From Clostridiales bacterium (GTDB lineage Bacteria; Bacillota; Clostridia; Lachnospirales; Lachnospiraceae): a stretch of 33,470 nucleotides of DNA. Shown one piece after another: positions 25,890-33,470 of the stretch. Both the position numbers and the translations under genes were made by a program. The DNA lies in contig JAJQEU010000038.1 in NCBI GenBank assembly GCA_021201535.1, positions 1 to 33,470 on the forward strand, in the 5' to 3' direction. The notes under the pieces were generated by a model. That model did not search any database. It worked only from the letters and a program-made list of their open reading frames with translations, and was not told the DNA's origin. Each line of letters starts with the position of its first letter. Position 1 is the first letter of the stretch.

Positions 25890-25926
25890 AAAAACCGGCG
25901 GGGAAACGGAAAATCGTTTCCCCGCC
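25890..25926 (-). terminator. Terminator-like hairpin between binding-protein and permease genes
   Basis: Perfect 12-bp stem GGCGGGGAAACG with complement (25897-25908 and 25915-25926), 6-base loop, then GG and five T on the minus strand. Such intra-operon hairpins partly stop transcription and protect the upstream mRNA, raising binding-protein output relative to permeases. A small GCGGC/GCCGC hairpin follows at 25852-25864; no second promoter is obvious. Confidence 0.8.
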
Positions 25927-25983
25927 ACTAAAAATCAAACTATACTGCTGTTCCGGGTATTCCCCAACAGGCAATTCTCAGGA

Positions 25984-27369
25984 TCAGTCGAGACCCATTT
26001 CGAATCTGAGCTGGGACTCCGCCGTCTCCAGTTCGGAGGTAACGTCGCTGCCGTTAATGATATTCACGATCGCTGCCGCCATGTAGGTACGTGCGGAATA
26101 GTGAGCGTCATTCTGCTCAACCGTCGGAACATTCGATGTCATCTCAGCAATCTGCTGATAGATCGCGGTATCGTTGAAGTATGCAACACCCGCGCTGTAC
26201 ACATCAGAGTCGCCTGCCGGTGCGTATGTAGTAACAACGCCGCCGTTCGTCAGAGCGTTATCATAGGTGATGGATGTGCCGGTTTCCTCGTAGGAGCCGC
26301 CGCCAAAGGTGTAGGACAGGAAGTCAACCGCAAGGTCATAGTTCGCACAGTTCGCGGTAATGTACAGGGAAGAACCGCCGTTGGATGCATAGCCTTCCTC
26401 GCCGCTGATGGTCGGAAGAGAGGTAATCTCCCAGAGACCTTCGTTCTCAGTAACGGTCTCGATGGTCGGGATGATCCAGTTACCGTTGATGACGCCTGCT
26501 ACCTGATCGCCCTGGATCGCGGTGTTGGTGTAATCATCCCAGCTGTTCGTCAGCAGAAGAACATTGCGCTGTGCCATCTCAACGATGAGGTTCACAACCT
26601 CAACCAGAGTCTCATTGTCCGAGATATACGGCTCGCCGTCCTGGAACTGGGAAACGCCCTCAGCCTGAAGCATGATGTAAACAAGGTCATTGCCGTCGCC
26701 GTCCATGCAGAGCAGATACTTGCCGGTCGCTTCATAAACATCCTCGCCGATATCCATGAACTCTTCCCATGACACTCCGGTCAGGTCGTCGATCGTGTAT
26801 CCTGCCGCCTCAAGAAGGTCAACACGGTAAGCCGCGATACAGGTACCGCCGTCTACCGGCACGCCGTAATGTACGTCGTCAATCGTAGAATAAGCGAGCT
26901 TCTCAGCGGAGAAATCATCCCAGCTGATGTCAGCATCGTTCACATCCTGCCATACATCCGGATAATTGGTGTGATACTGCTCAAAATAGTGATCCTGGAA
27001 CAGCACGATGTCGGGAAGCTGATCATATGCACTCTCGCCTGCGGAAGCCACGTTCGTGATCAGTGTCTCAATATCGGATGAACCGGACTGCTCCACGATG
27101 TTCAGGACGAAATCGGGATCAACGTTCGTCTGATAATCCTCTGCAGCCGCCTCAAGAGCCGGGATATTGAAGGATGCGTCCCATGCATACACGGTCAGTG
27201 TATGTCCATCATCAGAACCGCCGGTAGCTGTCTCTTCCGCCGCGCTTGTGTCTGTGGTGGTGCCAGCACTGCTGTCATCACTGCTGCTGCTGCTGCCGCA
27301 GCCTGCCATTGCGCCCATAGATACGACAAGCGCACCTACGAGCATGATTGAAATTACTTTCTTTTTCAT
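25984..27369 (-). CDS. Sugar ABC transporter substrate-binding lipoprotein (CUT1)
   Basis: Extracytoplasmic binding protein, 461 residues. It has a lipoprotein signal peptide with lipobox MAGC (lipidated C24), then a Ser/Thr/Asp-rich tether to about residue 55, then a two-lobe solute-binding fold of the family 1 type (LTVYAWDASFNIPALEAA, the LPDIVLFQDHYF strand, GVPVDGGTCIAAYRVDLL, the GVINGNWIIPTIETV segment). The ligand cannot be read from sequence; galacto-oligosaccharides are inferred from shared promoter motifs with the galactanase and from the galactose genes nearby. GAGGAGG precedes the ATG, and the promoter at 27471 drives the operon. Confidence 0.93.
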   Translation of the reverse strand: MKKKVISIMLVGALVVSMGAMAGCGSSSSSDDSSAGTTTDTSAAEETATGGSDDGHTLTVYAWDASFNIPALEAAAEDYQTNVDPDFVLNIVEQSGSSDIETLITNVASAGESAYDQLPDIVLFQDHYFEQYHTNYPDVWQDVNDADISWDDFSAEKLAYSTIDDVHYGVPVDGGTCIAAYRVDLLEAAGYTIDDLTGVSWEEFMDIGEDVYEATGKYLLCMDGDGNDLVYIMLQAEGVSQFQDGEPYISDNETLVEVVNLIVEMAQRNVLLLTNSWDDYTNTAIQGDQVAGVINGNWIIPTIETVTENEGLWEITSLPTISGEEGYASNGGSSLYITANCANYDLAVDFLSYTFGGGSYEETGTSITYDNALTNGGVVTTYAPAGDSDVYSAGVAYFNDTAIYQQIAEMTSNVPTVEQNDAHYSARTYMAAAIVNIINGSDVTSELETAESQLRFEMGLD

Positions 27370-27463
27370 GCGTTCTCCTCCTCATGAAATAATATAGATT
27401 TGTAACGTGCCGCAGCGCCAATGGTAATAATAGTTAAAACCTCAAATGGCTACCGCTACCACA

Positions 27464-27529
27464 TGTGCATATTATACCAAAACCGTCCCTGTGATTGTGT
27501 GCATATTCTTTCACAAAAAAAGCATATTC
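27464..27529 (-). promoter_or_regulatory. Promoter and candidate AraC-type operator of the sugar transporter operon
   Basis: Minus strand: TTGGTATAAT, a perfect extended -10 (TATAAT at 27471-27476), with no good -35 at 17 bp (CACAAT), as expected of an activated promoter. GAATATGC occurs twice in direct orientation, at 27501-27508 and 27522-27529, start-to-start 21 bp (two helical turns), next to the -35 position. A third copy of the core ATATGCACA overlaps the -10 (27464-27472). The adjacent AraC-family gene product is the obvious candidate binder. Confidence 0.7.
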
Positions 27530-27679
27530 GATTTTTAATTGTAAAAACAACCAATGAAAAATCAAAAAACGCAGTTTTTTTGACCATATTTTCAAAAAAA
27601 CCACGTCTTTTTTATCATTTTCGGAAAATAACCGAACTTTATTCTAATTAAATTGACAGATTTACGAACAAATCACTTT

Positions 27680-27697
27680 CCGGTGATCAGTCACCGG
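27680..27697 (-). terminator. Hairpin downstream of the AraC-family gene
   Basis: Stem CCGGTGA/TCACCGG (7 bp) with a 4-base loop, 25 bases after the stop. There is no U-run directly after it, so termination would be weak. The rest of 27370-27721 is A/T-tract-rich DNA and the transporter promoter; I see no gene there. Confidence 0.4.
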
Positions 27698-27721
27698 TCG
27701 GTCAGATACTGCTCCCGACAC

Positions 27722-28663
27722 TCACAATCCCTTTTCGACCATGATGTTGTATCCGGACAGCCTGCTTTCAAAATTGTCCGGTTGCTTTTTCCACTGGTAG
27801 GGCGAAGTGCCCGTAATCCGCTTAAAATTCCGGTTGAACGTGGATGTCGTAGCAAATCCGACCTTCACGGCAATCTCCTCCATGGAACTTCCCGTCGTCT
27901 TGATCAGATCACAGGCCTTGCGAATGCGAATCTGATTCAGATACTCCACCGGCGTCATCCCGATGTTTTCCTCAAACAACCGGCGAAAATGAGACTCGCT
28001 CACATGGCATACCGCCGCAATCTCCGAAATCTTCATCGGGGAGGAATACTGTTCCCTGATATGATCCAGCGCAGGACGTATCTGATCAAACCCGGTCTTC
28101 AAGCGAATGCCCCCCTCCGGCATCGCGGAACTCCCCGCATTCAGTCGGGCCACATTAATCAGCAGAGCGAGCGACAGTCCCCGGATACACTCGCGGTACA
28201 GCGGATCCAGCTTGTTCCTTGTCTCATCAAGAATCGTGTGTACAATACCCGCCATCTCCGGCACTGCTTTTTCGCTCCCGAGATATGGCCTTTTGTTGAT
28301 TTTCTCCATCATCTTCTGCTGAAAAAGAAGATCATCCGGATACATGGCCTGAAGGATTTTTTCTGAATCAATAAACAGATACTCCCAGTAGCTCTCTGTA
28401 TCCTCCGTGCTCAGCGTGTTGTGCGGATAATTCACCGGAAGAACACTGATTGTCCCCGCCTGATAGGGCATATCCTCGTTCTCCATTTTCATAATCCCGC
28501 TGCCATACCGACAGACACCGATCTCCATCAGGTTATGAAAATGCAGCGGGCTGTCCTTCGAACCGTACTGACGCTTCCACTCCAGCCCCTGCAGGGCAAG
28601 CAGAAAGTCATTCTGGGGAACGTCATAATATCTGAGTTCTACTTTTTCTTTTGCTTTTTTCAT
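27722..28663 (-). CDS. AraC family transcriptional regulator
   Basis: 313 residues. The N-terminal ~190 are a cupin-like sensor (HFHNLMEIGVCRYGSG, the YQAGTISVLPVNYPHNT strand), the C-terminal ~105 an AraC DNA-binding domain with two helix-turn-helix units: ISEIAAVCHVSESHFRRLF and the signature EEIAVKVGFATTSTFNRNFK...TGTSPYQW. Genes of this type beside CUT1 transporters usually activate them in response to the imported sugar. The start codon overlaps the stop of the preceding small membrane protein gene (ATGA), so the pair is translationally coupled. Likely targets are the transporter promoter, where 21-bp-spaced direct repeats occur, and perhaps the galactanase promoter. Confidence 0.92.
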   Translation of the reverse strand: MKKAKEKVELRYYDVPQNDFLLALQGLEWKRQYGSKDSPLHFHNLMEIGVCRYGSGIMKMENEDMPYQAGTISVLPVNYPHNTLSTEDTESYWEYLFIDSEKILQAMYPDDLLFQQKMMEKINKRPYLGSEKAVPEMAGIVHTILDETRNKLDPLYRECIRGLSLALLINVARLNAGSSAMPEGGIRLKTGFDQIRPALDHIREQYSSPMKISEIAAVCHVSESHFRRLFEENIGMTPVEYLNQIRIRKACDLIKTTGSSMEEIAVKVGFATTSTFNRNFKRITGTSPYQWKKQPDNFESRLSGYNIMVEKGL

Positions 28664-29172
28664 TGCAGAAATACCTTCTGAGGATAACGGAGCTTCAAAA
28701 ACCGCAGCGTCTGCTCATCCAGATCCAGAAGCAGCTTAATCTTCTCATCATTCTGGGTGATAATCATCGTATAATACGGAATCCCGTCCTCATAAGAAGT
28801 ATAATCGTATTTTTTTATATGCTCTGTCCCGCCCTTTTTCTTATATTTTAAGACAAGTTCATGATCCGGGGGCGCCACCACCTCCAGATTTTTGTAATAG
28901 AGATAGTGTGCCGTGCGGCGGCGCCGTTTCCCCCGGATCACGTCAATGCTGAACGCTTCATTCTCGAAATTATACTCGTAGGCATTATCCGAAAAAAAAG
29001 TAAACACATAGTACAAAAAAGCAAGGCAGAAAGCCGCCAGGAAAAATGAATTTGAAAAAATAATGCCGCAGAGCACGAAAATGATCGCAAAAACCACCAT
29101 CACGGTACTCAGCAATTTTGAATTTCTCTTCTTTTTGCGCTGCACCTGCTGTGTCAGTTTAAAATCCATCAT
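28660..29172 (-). CDS. Small membrane protein of unknown function
   Basis: 170 residues with a basic N-terminus (QRKKKRNSK), two adjacent membrane segments (about 22-55, split by a short turn after GIIFSNSF) and a soluble C-terminal domain of about 110 residues on the cytoplasmic side that looks like a mixed beta domain (YEYNFENEAFSIDVIRGKRRR, LEVVAPPDHELVLKYKKKGG). I do not recognise a characterised family. ATG at 29172 is favoured, with AAAGGA ten bases upstream; the longer reading starts at TTG 29181. Its last codons overlap the AraC-family start by 4 bases, and it follows galE after 157 bases. Confidence 0.8.
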   Translation of the reverse strand: MMDFKLTQQVQRKKKRNSKLLSTVMVVFAIIFVLCGIIFSNSFFLAAFCLAFLYYVFTFFSDNAYEYNFENEAFSIDVIRGKRRRRTAHYLYYKNLEVVAPPDHELVLKYKKKGGTEHIKKYDYTSYEDGIPYYTMIITQNDEKIKLLLDLDEQTLRFLKLRYPQKVFLQ

Positions 29173-29329
29173 AGGGTACAAATCCTTTCTTTCATGTTCC
29201 CCAGACCAGGTTCTCCCCCTGTCATGACACGTCTGTATGTCCGGATCACCTTCCGTGCATCCGCATGCATCTGTGCCGGAAGCACGGCATCGGATTCACG
29301 CCGACACCATACATACCTCCGCAGACATA

Positions 29330-30349
29330 TCACGCGTCCGCATAGCCATTCGGATTACTGCTCTGCCATCTCCAGGAATCAGCACACATATCCTCGATAC
29401 CGTACTGCGCCTCCCAGCCGAGCTCCGCCTTCGCCTTTGCGGGATCACAGTAGCACATGGCAATATCTCCCGCGCGGCGCGGTTTGATCTGATAATTGAT
29501 GGCATGACCGCACGCCTTCTCAAAAGCATGCACCACCTGAAGCACACTGTAACCGTTCCCCGTGCCGAGATTGTAGATAGATACGCCTTCGTTATCCGCC
29601 AGCTTCTCAATTGCCTTTACATGACCGACCGCCAGGTCAACAACATGGATGTAATCACGTACACCCGTTCCGTCCGGCGTATCATAATCATCACCAAACA
29701 CGCCCAGACACTCCAGCTTCCCAATCGCCACCTGCGCCACATAGGGAAGCAGATTGTTCGGTATTCCCTTCGGATCCTCACCGATCAGACCGCTCCTGTG
29801 CGCACCAATCGGGTTAAAGTAACGCAGCAGAACCACGTTCCACTCCGGATCCGACGTATGGATATCCGTCAGCACCTGCTCCAGCATGCTCTTCGTCCAG
29901 CCGTATGGATTGGTGCAGGTTCCCTTCGGACACTCCTCCGTGATCGGAATGATCGCGGGATCACCGTATACGGTTGCGGACGAACTGAAGATGATATTTT
30001 TACAGCCGTGGTTCCGCATCACATCGGCAAGCACCAGAGTGCCGCCGATGTTGTTGTGGTAATACTCGATCGGCTTGACCACGGACTCTCCTACAGCCTT
30101 TAAGCCGGCAAAATGGATCACCGCGTCGATCCTGTTTTCCTCAAATACCACTGTCATCGCATCCCGGTCTAAAATGTCCGCCTGATAAAACTTCAGATTC
30201 TTCCCTGTAATCTGCTGTACGCGGTCCAGCGCTTTCTCGCTGGAATTGTACAGATTGTCAACCACGATCACATCATATCCCGCATTTAAAAGCTCCACGC
30301 ATGTATGGCTGCCGATGTAGCCGGCACCGCCCGTCACCAATATGGTCAT
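29330..30349 (-). CDS. galE: UDP-glucose 4-epimerase
   Basis: Interconverts UDP-galactose and UDP-glucose, regenerating the co-substrate of GalT. 339-residue short-chain dehydrogenase fold: NAD loop GGAGYIG (7-13), serine cluster FSSSATVYG (S122-S124), catalytic Y149 and K153 in YGWTK, then [17 protein letters not shown] and the [13 protein letters not shown] segment near the C-terminus. GAGGAGGG precedes the ATG. It is third in a galK-galT-galE operon, 84 bases after galT. No terminator is evident after it, so the small membrane protein and AraC genes could be co-transcribed. Confidence 0.96.
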   Translation of the reverse strand: MTILVTGGAGYIGSHTCVELLNAGYDVIVVDNLYNSSEKALDRVQQITGKNLKFYQADILDRDAMTVVFEENRIDAVIHFAGLKAVGESVVKPIEYYHNNIGGTLVLADVMRNHGCKNIIFSSSATVYGDPAIIPITEECPKGTCTNPYGWTKSMLEQVLTDIHTSDPEWNVVLLRYFNPIGAHRSGLIGEDPKGIPNNLLPYVAQVAIGKLECLGVFGDDYDTPDGTGVRDYIHVVDLAVGHVKAIEKLADNEGVSIYNLGTGNGYSVLQVVHAFEKACGHAINYQIKPRRAGDIAMCYCDPAKAKAELGWEAQYGIEDMCADSWRWQSSNPNGYADA

Positions 30350-30433
30350 ATTTCCCTCCTCATTTATACATGGATTCTGAACACGCCTCAGATTATCTGC
30401 GTCAAAATCCGTTTTTGTTTATAAAAGCTGATG

Positions 30434-31966
30434 TTACAGGATTGCCAGGAACCGGTCGAACGCAGCCCTGCCTTCGTCGGTGCATTTATAAACTCCGGCA
30501 TCCTCCAACACCCTCACAAACACCTTCCCGATCTCATCCTGCAGAATAGAATCGACATTCTCCGCGTTAAAGGTATAGACATCCCGAAAAGTATCGTACC
30601 AGTCGGCATGTTTTTCCAGCAGCTCATCTGAGCGCAGATCCCTTCCCTCCAATATAAACTGCCCCATCCGCTCCATCTCAGACTGCAGGCGCGCCGGAAG
30701 CACGGCAAGCCCCATGACCTCGATGAGTCCGATATTTTCTTTTTTTATATGATGCAGTTCGGCATGCGGATGATACACGCCCAGCGGGCACTCCTCCGTC
30801 GTGATATTGTTTCGCAGTGCAAGATCCAGTTCAAACAGACCGTCCCTCATCCGGGCGATCGGCGTGATCGTATTATGAGGCTCCCCGTCCGTCTCAGCAA
30901 AAATAAAGGCGTCCGCATCGGTATAAGACCGCCATTTTCCCAATATATGATCTGCCAGATCAATCACCCGCTCATCATTCTTTCCGCGAATGCGGATGAC
31001 GGACAGCGGCCAGTGAACAATCCCTGCCTCCACATCCTCATAGCCCGGAATCGTAAATGTCTTCTCCAGACCCGCGGTCTCCATGGCAAAGGTATAATGT
31101 CCGCCCTGAAAATGATCATGACTCAGGATAGATCCGCCCACAATGGGCAGATCCGCATTCGATCCCAGGAAATAATGCGGAAACTGCTTCACAAAATCAA
31201 ACAGCTTGCGGAATGCCGCCCGATCAATCTTCATCGGAATATGCTGTCCGTTAAACACAATACAGTGTTCATTATAATATACATACGGAGAATACTGAAA
31301 TCCCCACTCGCTGCCGTTTATCGTAATCGGGATAATACGGTGATTCTGTCTGGCCGGATGGTTCATCCGACCGGCATACCCCTCATTTTCCACGCAGAGC
31401 TGACACTTCGGATAAACCGACTGCTTCGCCAGCTTTGCTGCCGCGATCGCCTTCGGATCCTTCTCCGGCTTGCTTAAATTAATCGTAATATCAATCTCGC
31501 CGTACCGGGACGGCACTTTCCATTTCCGGTCTCTCGCGATACGGTCTTTTCGGATATAATTGGTCGCCACACTGAACTTATAGTATGCATCCGTCGCCTG
31601 CCGGGGGCTTTTCGCGTAATTCTCACGAAAAATGCGAATCACCTCCGACGGACGCGGTGTCAGACAGTTCATCAGCTTCGTATCAAACAGATCGCGCGAA
31701 ACTACGCCGCCGTCCTCCAGCACGCCGGTCTCCAGCGCAAATTCCATAAGATGCTCCAGCGTATCCGCCAGATTAATGCCGGACTCCTGCGCAGCATCAC
31801 ACCCGCCGGACTGTGTCTGTAATAATTCCGTCTCCTCCGGGACTTTATAATCATCCTTTTTCAATACTTCCAGTATCTGATTCGTGCTGTAGATGCGCTC
31901 CTCCTCCGGGATCAGTCCGGAATCGATCCCATACTGAACCAGTCTGGCGATATATATATCTGTCAT
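30434..31966 (-). CDS. galT: UDP-glucose-hexose-1-phosphate uridylyltransferase (type 2)
   Basis: Exchanges galactose-1-phosphate with UDP-glucose to give glucose-1-phosphate and UDP-galactose. About 510 residues, typical of the Firmicute-type GalT family 2, not of the shorter E. coli form. Features: NHRIIPITINGSEWGFQYSP, the active-site region GGSILSHDHFQGG, and HPHAELHHIKKENIGLIEVMG near the C-terminus. The start is ATG 31966 with GGGGAGGT five bases upstream; the longer reading to 32011 is unlikely. It lies 149 bases after galK, with a hairpin in the gap. Confidence 0.95.
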   Translation of the reverse strand: MTDIYIARLVQYGIDSGLIPEEERIYSTNQILEVLKKDDYKVPEETELLQTQSGGCDAAQESGINLADTLEHLMEFALETGVLEDGGVVSRDLFDTKLMNCLTPRPSEVIRIFRENYAKSPRQATDAYYKFSVATNYIRKDRIARDRKWKVPSRYGEIDITINLSKPEKDPKAIAAAKLAKQSVYPKCQLCVENEGYAGRMNHPARQNHRIIPITINGSEWGFQYSPYVYYNEHCIVFNGQHIPMKIDRAAFRKLFDFVKQFPHYFLGSNADLPIVGGSILSHDHFQGGHYTFAMETAGLEKTFTIPGYEDVEAGIVHWPLSVIRIRGKNDERVIDLADHILGKWRSYTDADAFIFAETDGEPHNTITPIARMRDGLFELDLALRNNITTEECPLGVYHPHAELHHIKKENIGLIEVMGLAVLPARLQSEMERMGQFILEGRDLRSDELLEKHADWYDTFRDVYTFNAENVDSILQDEIGKVFVRVLEDAGVYKCTDEGRAAFDRFLAIL

Positions 31967-32066
31967 GCTGTACCTCCCCTTCTTTTCCAAACACATCGTC
32001 AGACAGATCAACTCTGCCCATTGCCATACCCTCTCAGTTCCCCGAAAGGAAAAATGTCTGTCGGCC

Positions 32067-32095
32067 GTCCGAAGATATCATGACAGTATCCGGAC
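32067..32095 (-). promoter_or_regulatory. Hairpin between galK and galT
   Basis: Minus strand: GTCCG, GATA, a 9-base loop, TATC, a 2-base bulge, CGGAC. There is no U-run directly behind it, though ATTTTTCC follows some 25 bases later. It may be an mRNA processing or stabilising structure within the gal operon. The rest of the 149-base gap shows no promoter I would defend. Confidence 0.4.
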
Positions 32096-32115
32096 GCCGT
32101 CTTTCAGATAAACCC

Positions 32116-33285
32116 TCACTGCAATACCCGGCCGCCGTCTCCGATCTCCACCACATAGAAATCCGCTGCATAGCCGATTGTATCCAGATAAACCTTTCCG
32201 ACATTCTCTATAAATGCATCGACACATTCCTCTTTCACGATGCTCACGGTACATCCGCCGAAACCGGCGCCGGTCATACGGGAACCGATCACTCCGTCCT
32301 GCTCCCAGGCCGTCTCAACCAGCGTGTCCAGCTCTATACCGGTCACCTCATAGTCGTCGCGCAGGGATACATGAGACGCATTCATCAGCCTGCCGAACTC
32401 CTCCAGATCACCCTTTTGCAGAACTTCCACTGCCTTTAAAGTGCGCTGGTTCTCATACACAGCATGCTTCGCGCGGCGTTGTCTCACCTCGCTTTTAATC
32501 AGGCCCTTATTCGCCTCAAACTCCTCCTCCGTCAGCTCGCCCAGTGTCCGAATGTCCAGCCTCTCCCGGAGCTCCGCCACAGCCTCCTCGCACTCGGCGC
32601 GGCGTTCATTATATTTCGAATCTCCCAGTCCCCGCTTCTTATTGCTGCAGGCAATAACAATCTTCGCGTCCTTCAGCTCCAACGGCACATAAGTATAGGA
32701 AAGATCGCTGCAATCGAGAAAAATCGCCTGGTCCTTCCTGCCCATGGCGATGGAAAACTGATCCATGATACCGCAGTTCACACCGATAAAATGATTCTCG
32801 CAGTACTGTCCGTACAGGGCAATGTCCGTCATCGTCACATCCTCGAAGCCGAACATATCGCGCAGCATCACACCGATCACCACCTCAACGGAAGATGAGG
32901 ATGACAGACCGGAACTGTTCGGAATATTGCCAAACAGCAAAATATCCATGCCACAATCGACTGTGTATCCATGCTCCAGAAAAGCCGCGATCACACCGAG
33001 CGGATAGTTCGTCCAGTCCGCCTCCTTTTCATACACCAGATGATCCAGACTGCCTTCCACGATACCGAGCTCCTCAAAATTCTGAGAATAAAAGCGTATT
33101 TTCCGGTCATCACGCCTGCGGACGATCGCATAAGTACCGATGGTGAGCGCACACGGGAATACATGACCCCCGTTATAATCGGTGTGTTCTCCGATCATAT
33201 TCACCCGACCGGGGGCAAAATACTTCCGAATGTCTCCCCCGTCTCCGAACGTCCGGATAAAATCCTGCATTAACTGAGTTACCAT
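32116..33285 (-). CDS. galK: Galactokinase
   Basis: Phosphorylates galactose at C1 with ATP, the entry step of the Leloir pathway. 389-residue GHMP kinase: galactokinase signature PGRVNMIGEHTDYNGG (from 25), ATP loop NSSGLSSSSSVE, and the third motif GAGFGGCTVSIV near the C-terminus. The start is ATG 33285: GGAGG lies six bases before it, inside the overlapping earlier ATG at 33300, which would leave the first codons as ribosome binding site. First gene of galK-galT-galE, with a promoter at 33404-33432. Confidence 0.96.
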   Translation of the reverse strand: MVTQLMQDFIRTFGDGGDIRKYFAPGRVNMIGEHTDYNGGHVFPCALTIGTYAIVRRRDDRKIRFYSQNFEELGIVEGSLDHLVYEKEADWTNYPLGVIAAFLEHGYTVDCGMDILLFGNIPNSSGLSSSSSVEVVIGVMLRDMFGFEDVTMTDIALYGQYCENHFIGVNCGIMDQFSIAMGRKDQAIFLDCSDLSYTYVPLELKDAKIVIACSNKKRGLGDSKYNERRAECEEAVAELRERLDIRTLGELTEEEFEANKGLIKSEVRQRRAKHAVYENQRTLKAVEVLQKGDLEEFGRLMNASHVSLRDDYEVTGIELDTLVETAWEQDGVIGSRMTGAGFGGCTVSIVKEECVDAFIENVGKVYLDTIGYAADFYVVEIGDGGRVLQ

Positions 33286-33318
33286 ATAAATATCCTCCAT
33301 GAATTATATAAAATCATA

Positions 33319-33349
33319 TCTGTTCTATATCCTCACTGTATCGAACAGA
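33319..33349. promoter_or_regulatory. Inverted repeat in the galK leader
   Basis: TCTGTTC (33319-33325) and GAACAGA (33343-33349) form a 7-bp inverted repeat around a 17-base centre, downstream of the predicted start of transcription. It could be a repressor operator or a leader stem-loop; I cannot tell which. Confidence 0.4.
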
Positions 33350-33403
33350 CTCAATCCTTACCACGTGGAAAAACCTGTCATCCTGTACACATTTTCGGAT
33401 ATT

Positions 33404-33432
33404 ATTTTACTGTCTTTTATTAAATATTGCAA
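33404..33432 (-). promoter_or_regulatory. Promoter of the galKTE operon
   Basis: Minus strand: TTGCAA (33427-33432), 17-bp spacer, TAAAAT (33404-33409). The leader would be about 110 bases. The final 38 bases of the window hold a T6 run on the minus strand that may close a terminator lying outside. Confidence 0.65.
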
Positions 33433-33470
33433 GAAAAAAGTACCGCCTGCACAACTCACATAAGCAAATA

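Overview
The window looks like a chromosomal segment of a gut-type, anaerobic Firmicute of the class Clostridia, most likely Lachnospiraceae. The basis is family content and gene order: a secG-rnr-smpB block, polA followed by coaE, a GH53 enzyme with CxxC-rich and 'GDWDGDG' repeat modules, a PFL/DUF711 plus ACT pair, a free-standing IMP cyclohydrolase, and strong AGGAGG-type ribosome binding sites. This is inference from sequence alone. All genes but the first lie on the minus strand, so transcription runs from high to low coordinates. I saw no rRNA, tRNA, CRISPR array, insertion sequence or prophage.

Layout, left to right. 81-1259 (+) is a MalY/PatB-type PLP enzyme. 1489-5111 is a secreted GH53 endo-beta-1,4-galactanase whose C-terminal repeat tail is split off by a frameshift. 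5299-6450 is a rhodanese-TtcA-like fusion. 6664-8421 is an ammonium transporter fused to a PII domain, behind a structured leader. 8821-10757 holds AICAR formyltransferase and a separate IMP cyclohydrolase, which together replace bifunctional PurH. 10862-12515 is a PFL-family protein with an ACT-domain protein. 12619-21728 is a housekeeping run read as secG, rnr, smpB, an M24 aminopeptidase P, polA, coaE and a YycJ-like hydrolase. 21827-23853 holds an unassigned 611-residue cytoplasmic protein and an overlapping small zinc-ribbon protein. 24058-27369 is a CUT1 sugar ABC transporter without its ATPase. 27722-29172 is an AraC-family regulator with a small membrane protein. 29330-33285 is the Leloir set galK-galT-galE.

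How the parts fit. The extracellular galactanase would release galacto-oligosaccharides, the ABC transporter is a candidate importer, and GalK, GalT and GalE would convert galactose to glucose-1-phosphate and UDP-sugars. The AraC-type regulator lies directly upstream of the transporter. The transporter promoter carries two identical 8-bp half-sites exactly 21 bp apart, and the galactanase promoter 22 kb away shares a 9-mer and a 10-mer with it. This suggests, but does not prove, one galactan regulon. No beta-galactosidase or GH2/GH42 gene is visible, so the unassigned 611-residue protein beside the transporter is the most interesting unknown here.

Regulation is legible at many junctions: seven or eight sigma-A-like promoters, intrinsic terminators after amt, secG and the transporter operon, and a strong hairpin between the sugar-binding protein and its permeases.
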